This document shows, piece after piece, positions 58,842-64,000 of a stretch of DNA of 64,000 nucleotides. This stretch comes from Paenibacillus_E allorhizoplanae (GTDB lineage: Bacteria > Bacillota > Bacilli > Paenibacillales > NBRC-103111): the NCBI RefSeq assembly GCF_927798215.1, contig NZ_CAKMMW010000004.1:62001-126000 (forward strand), written 5' to 3'. Made by a program: the position numbers and the translations under genes. The notes under the pieces are model-generated. The model had not been told where the DNA came from. It saw only the letters and a program-made list of their open reading frames with translations, and made no database searches. Each line of letters opens with the position of its first letter. Position 1 is the first letter of the stretch.

Positions 58842-59639
58842 TTAAATTCTTACCACTTGACCTGCTGGAATTTCTAACGGTTCGCCTTCAACACTGAGCC
58901 ACACCGTGATAGCCGAAGGATTATGGATGATTCGGCAATTGGCAGAGAACCGCAGGTTGTCAAGCGCTTTCATATAGGCCACAATTTCAGCATTGGTTGC
59001 ATACCAAATGTCGGATTTACCTTTTACTTTCTCACCAAATTGCTCAAGGATCTCCCAGTTGTTGTCGTTCTCAAACTCATAGCTGTGTCCCCATACATAG
59101 AATAACGCCATGCGTGAATGTCTTTGTTCTAACTGCACGAACGTATCAGCAAGCTCAAGCATGTTCTTATGGTGACACGAAGGATGCCACTGCAAGAAAT
59201 CTTCCGGCATTTGGAAGCTGCCGTGGCTAGCAACCGTCCGCGCATACTCAATACCTAATGTTGGAAGCGCCTGGATGACACGTTCTGAGTAAGTTCCAAA
59301 GGGGTAGCTCATGCCACGCACAGGATAGCCAACTAAAGATTCCAATGCTTCGCGATCTTGCGAGAGTTCACGAACAATTTGATCCATTGGTGACTGCTCT
59401 AAAAAAGGATGATCAATGGTATGCGCAGATACCTCATGACCTTCGAACAAGGAAGCTACCTCGGATGCCTCAATATAGCCTTCTTTCCCCAAGAAACTAC
59501 TGTTCAAATGAAAGGTTCCCTTGATCCCATACTCATTCAATATACGCACTAGTCTGCGATCATGTTCCCTCCCATCATCGTAACTTAACGTTAAAGCTTT
59601 GGTGACACCTTGTGGAAACCGATTCAATCGAATGCGCAT
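58842..59639 (-). CDS. Polysaccharide deacetylase family protein
   Basis: ATG 59639 behind GGGAGGG (6 nt) gives 265 residues. TLSYDDGREHDRRLVRIL holds the catalytic aspartate pair, FHLNSSFLG follows, and HEVSAHTIDHPFLEQ carries the metal-binding histidines (H-x3-H) of the NodB fold. MSYPFGTYSE is the third motif. There is no signal peptide or anchor, so the target is probably a soluble oligosaccharide rather than the cell wall. It lies 36 bp after the stop region of the DapA-like operon on the same strand and may be read through from it. Confidence 0.85.
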   Translation of the reverse strand: MRIRLNRFPQGVTKALTLSYDDGREHDRRLVRILNEYGIKGTFHLNSSFLGKEGYIEASEVASLFEGHEVSAHTIDHPFLEQSPMDQIVRELSQDREALESLVGYPVRGMSYPFGTYSERVIQALPTLGIEYARTVASHGSFQMPEDFLQWHPSCHHKNMLELADTFVQLEQRHSRMALFYVWGHSYEFENDNNWEILEQFGEKVKGKSDIWYATNAEIVAYMKALDNLRFSANCRIIHNPSAITVWLSVEGEPLEIPAGQVVRI

Positions 59640-59713
59640 TGTAAACCCTCCCAAAATAAGTCTATTACATTCTTTCAATGTATCAGAAACTTAACTGGTG
59701 GGCTATCTTTTCC

Positions 59714-60784
59714 TTACTCGGCTAACCAATCTGAGAGATTCGCTTTCACAAAAGCATCATCATTCAAATGTGGATAGTCCTTGTACATGCGGTCGATTTC
59801 TTCCGTTTGTCCTGGGGACAATTCTTCATGCGGATTCAAACACCATGTTCCCTTCATCAAGCCTTGTCGACGGAGCACTTCATGAATACCTGGAATACAC
59901 CCAGCGAAGCCATTGGCGGGATCGAAGAATGCTGCGTTCGCTTCGGTTACTTCGATATTACGGGTAAGCCATTCCGATGCGAGTGTAGGATTCATTCTTA
60001 TTCCCTTGATTTCGTCTAACAGTTCAACTGCTTTCTGCGTCCAAACTGCCCAATGTCCAAGTAAACCGCCTACAATTCTTTTCTCTATGTTCTTACCCTC
60101 AACTTGGAAATTATAAACAGTTAAAAGATCAGTAATAATGTTATCATCATTCCCTGTGTAGAGGGCAATCTCATCGCGGCGCTCCGAGTAACAGACAGCA
60201 CGCACGACATCAATCGTTTGATAGCGATTGAAAGGGGCCATTTTGATCGCGATAATGCCTGGAATGTTCGCGAATTGCTTCCAAAAGTCGAAGCTGTATA
60301 CCTTACCTCCAACAGATGGCTGAAGATAGAAGCCAATGACAGGCATTTTCTCGGCAATACGAGCTGTACGTTCCAAGATTTGTGCTTCTGTCCAACCAAT
60401 CAAGCCTCCCATGGATAATAAGGCAGCATCATAGCCCAATGAGATCGCGATATCTGTCTCTTGCTCCGCTTGTTCAGTAGGGCCACAGATGCCTGCAACC
60501 TTAATAAATGGTCGAGTGAGTCCTGCACGATCCACTTCTTCAGCAGCCATTCGAAGCACTTTTTCGTACAAATTATATTTCGGATCTCGAATTTCAAACT
60601 GTGTGGAATGTACACCAACTGCAATACCACCAGAACCCGAATCTATATAGTAACGTGTCAATGCTCGTTGACTTTGTTCATCGAGTTGACGGTCCGCGGT
60701 TAAAGCAAGCGGATGTGCAGGAATGACGAGCCCCTCATGCAACGCTATGCGTTGTTCATTACTTAATTCCCTACGTTGCGTCAT
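59714..60784 (-). CDS. Dihydrodipicolinate synthase (DapA) family aldolase
   Basis: The 356-residue protein is a class I aldolase of the DapA/NAL superfamily. GSGGIAVGVHSTQFEIRD replaces the usual GTTGE loop, and IPGIIAIKMAPFN contains the Schiff-base lysine. It is some 60 residues longer than DapA, with an extended C-terminus (PHEELSPGQTEEIDRMYKDY), so it is not likely the lysine-pathway enzyme. It starts 2 nt after the stop of the epimerase gene, so the two are translated together. A role in cleaving a keto-sugar acid is plausible. Confidence 0.85.
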   Translation of the reverse strand: MTQRRELSNEQRIALHEGLVIPAHPLALTADRQLDEQSQRALTRYYIDSGSGGIAVGVHSTQFEIRDPKYNLYEKVLRMAAEEVDRAGLTRPFIKVAGICGPTEQAEQETDIAISLGYDAALLSMGGLIGWTEAQILERTARIAEKMPVIGFYLQPSVGGKVYSFDFWKQFANIPGIIAIKMAPFNRYQTIDVVRAVCYSERRDEIALYTGNDDNIITDLLTVYNFQVEGKNIEKRIVGGLLGHWAVWTQKAVELLDEIKGIRMNPTLASEWLTRNIEVTEANAAFFDPANGFAGCIPGIHEVLRRQGLMKGTWCLNPHEELSPGQTEEIDRMYKDYPHLNDDAFVKANLSDWLAE

Positions 60785-60786
60785 CG

Positions 60787-61803
60787 TTAGAATTTCCCCT
60801 CTCGCTCTTGGAAATGAGTAGGTTTATTAATCATATTGCCCCCATGATCGATCCACTCCGCAACCCAATCCAGCATCTGGAGAAGTGATACACGCGGGTA
60901 TCCAAATAGCTGCATACTCTTCGCCGCGTTACTAAGCAACGCTGTTTCCGACTCTTGACCTTTGAAGATTGGTTCAATCCCAAGCCTTTGCCCCAGCTGC
61001 TGTGCCGCATATTTCACAGATATGGTCTCTGGTCCCGTCACATTCAAGAAATTAGCTGGACTCTGTGTCGCCAACAAGGAGCGAAGCGCAATTTCATTCG
61101 CATCCCCTTGCCAAATACAATTGAAATGCCCCATGGAAAGATCGATGGCGCGCCCTTCCTTCAAGGACTTCGCAATTTCCAATAGAACGCCATAACGCAA
61201 ATCAATAGCGTAATTCAAACGATAGATTAAGACTGGCGTTCCATTCTTGTGACTATAATGCTCGAACATCCGCTCGCGGCCAAGACAAGACTGTCCGTAT
61301 TCCCCAATTGGAGCTGGACTAATGGCTTCATGAGCCCCGCCATACGTAACCGGTGTGAATGGATATACATTTCCTGTTGAGAATACGACGATACGGGACT
61401 TGCTATATTTCTCAGCTACACGACCTGGCAGGTAGGCATTCATCACCCAAGTGAAATGCTCTTTACCCGTAGTCCCAAACTTCGTGCCAGCCATGTAAAT
61501 CACATTAGGAACGTCTGGCAATGCCTGAAGAGCTTCATCATTTAACAAGTCGCAGGCAATTGTTTCTACCCCAAAGGATTGCAGTTCTTCCTGCAAGCCA
61601 CTTTCGGAGAATCTCGAAACACCATACACCTTTTTATCAACACCTGCTGCCCGAATGGCATTCATCGCTAACCTAGCTAGACTCGGCCCCATTTTCCCAC
61701 CGACACCCAGAAGCATAATATCTCCCTCTAATTCCTGCATAAACTGGATTAAAGCTGGTGATGGTGCTGACATGACTTTATCCAAATCTTCTAATGTTCT
61801 CAT
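60787..61803 (-). CDS. NAD-dependent epimerase/dehydratase family protein
   Basis: The 338-residue protein is an extended SDR. The nucleotide loop is degenerate: IMLLGVGGKMGPSLARLA in place of GxxGxxG. VVFSTGNVYPFTPV, and LGRERMFEHY at the position of YxxxK, follow. It is the first gene of the operon with the DapA-like aldolase. Its promoter (61852-61900) carries the 28-bp box shared with the regulator gene at 61964-63316. The substrate is unknown; a sugar or sugar acid is likely. Confidence 0.85.
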   Translation of the reverse strand: MRTLEDLDKVMSAPSPALIQFMQELEGDIMLLGVGGKMGPSLARLAMNAIRAAGVDKKVYGVSRFSESGLQEELQSFGVETIACDLLNDEALQALPDVPNVIYMAGTKFGTTGKEHFTWVMNAYLPGRVAEKYSKSRIVVFSTGNVYPFTPVTYGGAHEAISPAPIGEYGQSCLGRERMFEHYSHKNGTPVLIYRLNYAIDLRYGVLLEIAKSLKEGRAIDLSMGHFNCIWQGDANEIALRSLLATQSPANFLNVTGPETISVKYAAQQLGQRLGIEPIFKGQESETALLSNAAKSMQLFGYPRVSLLQMLDWVAEWIDHGGNMINKPTHFQEREGKF

Positions 61804-61851
61804 TCTCGTAATCTCCTCACATCATGATCTATATTTAAGCTTCCTGACTGT

Positions 61852-61900
61852 AGTATACGGACTCTCAAACATAAAAGACAAATCTTTATGTTGTCTTTAA
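61852..61900 (-). promoter_or_regulatory. Operon promoter with shared 28-bp inverted-repeat box
   Basis: On the minus strand TTGTCT (61876-61881) and TATACT (61852-61857) are 18 bp apart. The box 61873-61900 has AAAGACA and TGTCTTT as inverted arms 11 bp apart and agrees with 63372-63399 at 25 of 28 positions. The proximal arm contains the -35 box. Confidence 0.75.
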
Positions 61901-61904
61901 ATAA

Positions 61905-61960
61905 AAAGAAGAAACCGCTCCATGTGGCTGAAGCCTGCGCTGGAACGGTTTATCTTCTTG
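61905..61960 (-). terminator. Terminator after the GGDEF-fold regulator gene
   Basis: AGAAGAAACCG-C-TCCA pairs with TGGA-A-CGGTTTATCTTCT with small bulges; CTTTTTATTTAAA follows on the minus strand. Confidence 0.75.
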
Positions 61961-61963
61961 AGC

Positions 61964-63316
61964 TTAGACTCTGCTGGGATCAGCCGCCAAATTCTCCAGA
62001 AAGTGAAGTCGGAACGTTTGTTTCGGTCTTCCTTTCGGCACCTTCACATAGCCAACACTCGAAATCAAGTTGTGATCCATCCATTGCAGCAGGAGCCGAT
62101 GCGTACTTCTGACAGTTACCCCAAGGATACTCGCTAACTCATGCACTTCGTAATCCAGCTTGCTTGTCCGTGCTACAGTCGTCATAAGCCGACTCAAATA
62201 CGTCGATGTCATCCCGGCATCTTCTGCACTCTTCAGCAGCTCAGGATCTGTCATCGACAAATCCCTGCTTAGTGGGTCAGCCATCTCCAGAGGACCAATT
62301 AACGTTTTGTCCTCCCGCACGATGAAGCAGGTATTGCCTCCCGCTTCTTTGCATCTGCGCAGCGCAAGGCGAGCATGGGTACCCGCTTCATTCGCACTGC
62401 GACCGAAGCCGATACCCATGCTAAGAGAGAGACCCAGTGATTTCCAAACTTCCCGTGCGAGCGGAACCGATTTATAGCCAACCGTCTCGCGTTCGAAAAT
62501 CCCCCGTGTCGTAAAAAACAAATACTCATCAGCGCCCAGATGTGTTAAGTAACCATCTAACGACTCCACATAGTCGATCAGTTTTCTGTGCACTTCCAGC
62601 TTGAAGCGTTGAATATCATGCTCTGTACTTTGTTGCTGCAGTTTTTTGCCGAATTCATCTACATTGATCATGCCAACTAGGATCTGCGCTTCTTTGCTGC
62701 GCCGTGTTTCCGTTGAGAGGAGCGCACGTTCCAAGGCCACCGTTATGTTCTGATCGGTCGGTGTAATCCACTCACACGGAATCCCCTGCTTGTTAAGCGC
62801 GTCAGCGACCTGAATATCTGTGGTAAGCGCTGCTTTCGTTGCTCCTCTAAGGAAAGCCTCCTCATGGAATTGCGTCATCGTTTCCACTTGCGGGTACGGT
62901 ACGCCATCATAGATCAGGAAGCTCGATGGGGGTTCACCAATCTCTTTGACATGCCTACTTAACGTTGAGGATGTAAAAGAATCAATACTAAAAATTGCAT
63001 TCACCGCATGAAGCTGCGGCTTACTGCGCAGCCGATACAACGCACTAAACAGCCCGGTGTCAGTCAACGGGATCATATGCACAGGCAAATGGGTAAGAAC
63101 GTTCTCTTTGACTCGTCGATAGAGTGTCGGGCCTGTAACTAGCAGCACTTCCACTTCTAACAGCAGTTGCTCGGCAATCTCCGACGCCGTTTCTGCCATG
63201 CATGCGCGTGCCATAGGCTCGAAGGATGGAAATGACGTCGCAATCACACTCAATACTTTATTCACCAGAGCCTCTGGCCCTAATATCCCAATGGCAATTC
63301 GATTCGGAATATCCAT
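61964..63316 (-). CDS. Transcriptional regulator with degenerate GGDEF-fold and C-terminal HTH
   Basis: ATG 63316 behind AAGGAG gives 450 residues; the open frame extends to 63436 without a ribosome site. The N-terminal half (about 1-200) looks like a sensor domain. A GGDEF-like fold follows (about 220-345): AQILVGMINVDEFGKKL, then HLGADEYLFFTTRG with GADEY instead of GGDEF, and LGLSLSMGIGFGRSANEA. The C-terminus has a winged helix (VHELASILGVTVRSTHRLLLQ). It is likely a nucleotide- or metabolite-sensing regulator that does not make cyclic-di-GMP. It shares a promoter box with the DapA-like operon and so probably controls that operon and itself. Confidence 0.8.
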   Translation of the reverse strand: MDIPNRIAIGILGPEALVNKVLSVIATSFPSFEPMARACMAETASEIAEQLLLEVEVLLVTGPTLYRRVKENVLTHLPVHMIPLTDTGLFSALYRLRSKPQLHAVNAIFSIDSFTSSTLSRHVKEIGEPPSSFLIYDGVPYPQVETMTQFHEEAFLRGATKAALTTDIQVADALNKQGIPCEWITPTDQNITVALERALLSTETRRSKEAQILVGMINVDEFGKKLQQQSTEHDIQRFKLEVHRKLIDYVESLDGYLTHLGADEYLFFTTRGIFERETVGYKSVPLAREVWKSLGLSLSMGIGFGRSANEAGTHARLALRRCKEAGGNTCFIVREDKTLIGPLEMADPLSRDLSMTDPELLKSAEDAGMTSTYLSRLMTTVARTSKLDYEVHELASILGVTVRSTHRLLLQWMDHNLISSVGYVKVPKGRPKQTFRLHFLENLAADPSRV

Positions 63317-63350
63317 GTGTGACGGCTCCTTTGCATCATCAATATGATCA

Positions 63351-63399
63351 AGTATACCCCTGTTCATGAATAAAAGACAAATCGTTATTGTGTCTTTAA
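63351..63399 (-). promoter_or_regulatory. Regulator promoter with shared 28-bp inverted-repeat box
   Basis: On the minus strand TTGTCT (63375-63380) and TATACT (63351-63356) are 18 bp apart, as at 61852. The box 63372-63399 matches 61873-61900 at 25 of 28 positions. The ATG lies 56 bp from the near edge of the box. Confidence 0.75.
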
Positions 63400-63413
63400 A
63401 TCGGACTAATGCA

Positions 63414-63448
63414 AGAAGCCCGGCCGTTAAAAACACCGGCCGAGCTTC
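63414..63448 (-). terminator. Terminator after the ribokinase gene
   Basis: AAGC-C-CGGCCG (63416-63426) pairs with CGGCCG-A-GCTT (63437-63447); a short T-rich stretch follows on the minus strand. Confidence 0.65.
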
Positions 63449-63459
63449 ATATATGGCTT

Positions 63460-64000
63460 CTAGCTTAATTCCGCAAGCAGCGGCATCCCCGCCTGTGCAC
63501 CAAAGCGCGTCACCGACAACGAGGCCGCCTTAACAGCAATCGTCGCTGCTTCAAGCACTTCTTCACCTTGAGCTAATGCGACAGTGAAAGCTGCATTACA
63601 CGCATCCCCTGCACCCGTCGTATCCACAACTTGGACGAGGGGTGCTGGAATCGTGGTTAGGCTACCCGCTACCAGCATAGCTACGCCCTTCTCACCTCGT
63701 GTGAGCAACAACCGAGGTCCCGTCATTTCCCATTGTTGCATGCCCCCAAGCAGCTCGCTCTCATTAGCATAAGTAGCTCCGCTGAGCAGCTCAAATTCCG
63801 TTTCATTCGGTGTGATGAAGTCAACGAGCTGCAGCAACTCAGCAGGCAGTTTGACCGCTGGTGCCGGATTGAGCACGGTGCGAACGCCTGCTTCACGCGC
63901 AATCTCCAGCGCTGCCTGCACAGCAGGCAGCGGAATCTCGAGCTGCACCAGCAAAGCATCCGCTTCTTGAATGAGCTGAGCATGCTGATGTACTTGCTCG
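63460..64000 (-). CDS. rbsK: Ribokinase-type PfkB sugar kinase, 5' end beyond window
   Basis: The frame stays open to the right edge, so only the C-terminal 180 or so residues are present. DALLVQLEIPLPAVQAALEIAREAGVRTVLNPAPA is seen in parts typical of RbsK, with NETEFELLSG, LLTRGEKGVAMLV and the PfkB signature VVDTTGAGDACNAAFTVALAQG including the catalytic aspartate. The kinase phosphorylates ribose or a related sugar in the cytosol. Specificity cannot be told from the fragment; KDG kinase or deoxyribokinase remain possible. A terminator separates it from the regulator gene downstream. Confidence 0.85.
   Translation of the reverse strand, partial: EQVHQHAQLIQEADALLVQLEIPLPAVQAALEIAREAGVRTVLNPAPAVKLPAELLQLVDFITPNETEFELLSGATYANESELLGGMQQWEMTGPRLLLTRGEKGVAMLVAGSLTTIPAPLVQVVDTTGAGDACNAAFTVALAQGEEVLEAATIAVKAASLSVTRFGAQAGMPLLAELS

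Noticed and set aside
59714..60784. dapA of lysine synthesis
   Set aside because: The protein is too long, the GTTGE loop is replaced, and the neighbours are catabolic.
1..64000. tRNA or rRNA genes, insertion sequences, prophage
   Set aside because: None of their hallmarks (CCA-ended cloverleafs, 16S/23S motifs, transposase or integrase frames) was found on either strand.

Overview
The window comes from a spore-forming Gram-positive bacterium and most resembles Paenibacillus. The signs are AGGAGG-type ribosome sites, a ccpN-yqfL pair, a Spo0E-like gene, YesM/YesN and YesS-type regulators, sugar ABC transporters with no ATPase gene of their own, and a GH88 enzyme very like that of Bacillus sp. 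GL1. Almost every gene lies on the minus strand; only three full-length genes (46082-46918, 53760-54524, 54607-55437) are on the plus strand. No rRNA, tRNA, insertion sequence, prophage or CRISPR array was seen. This is a chromosomal region rich in carbohydrate use.

Layout, left to right: a cut-off alpha/alpha-barrel-like protein (1-782); alanine dehydrogenase and its PucR-type regulator (1014-3908); a 16-kb polysaccharide-use locus (4162-20194) with a GH50-like hydrolase, YesN/YesM two-component system, binding protein and two permeases, a DUF1961 (YesU-like) protein, two tandem secreted beta-helix proteins and a GH172 (DUF2961) enzyme; a GH88 plus DUF2264 operon (20396-22664); an SDR and a Gfo/Idh enzyme (23165-25185); a gluconeogenesis group glpX, yqfL, ccpN (26124-28588); a two-part chromate transporter and an EamA transporter (28795-31057); a second sugar-uptake locus with a YesS-like regulator and a GH141-like beta-helix enzyme (31990-40129); a glycerate branch (40202-42487); lacZ with a divergent AraC regulator (42804-46918); two TIM-barrel isomerases with a Gfo/Idh enzyme (47757-50619); a quinone oxidoreductase and a GGDEF-EAL protein (50751-53472); a PhyH dioxygenase with an AraC regulator (53760-55437); a heparinase-like lyase and an SGNH hydrolase (55548-58175); a Spo0E-like gene and a polysaccharide deacetylase (58543-59639); and a DapA-like/epimerase operon with its own GGDEF-fold regulator (59714-63316), ending in a cut-off ribokinase.

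The strongest new signals are regulatory. (i) Four promoters in the 16-kb locus share one layout, a conserved 36-bp block that runs into a TTGT-type -35 box with a 17-bp spacer to the -10 box; it is the likely binding site of the resident YesN. (ii) The regulator at 61964-63316 and the operon beside it share a 28-bp inverted-repeat box, identical at 25 of 28 positions, that contains the -35 box of both promoters at the same 18-bp spacing from the -10 box. (iii) The permease operon next to the YesS-like regulator carries a 16-bp direct repeat at 32-bp spacing, typical of AraC-family sites. (iv) The GH88 operon has paired CG-centred operators, also 32 bp apart.

Other points of note: ccpN appears to start at an AUC codon right behind a perfect ribosome site; the SDR has lost its catalytic Tyr and Lys; and short genes or remnants turn up at 22980-23072, 53580-53668 (frameshifted), 58355-58477 (GerAB-like) and 58543-58713 (Spo0E-like). 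Functional calls rest on motif recognition from the sequence alone; no database search was run.
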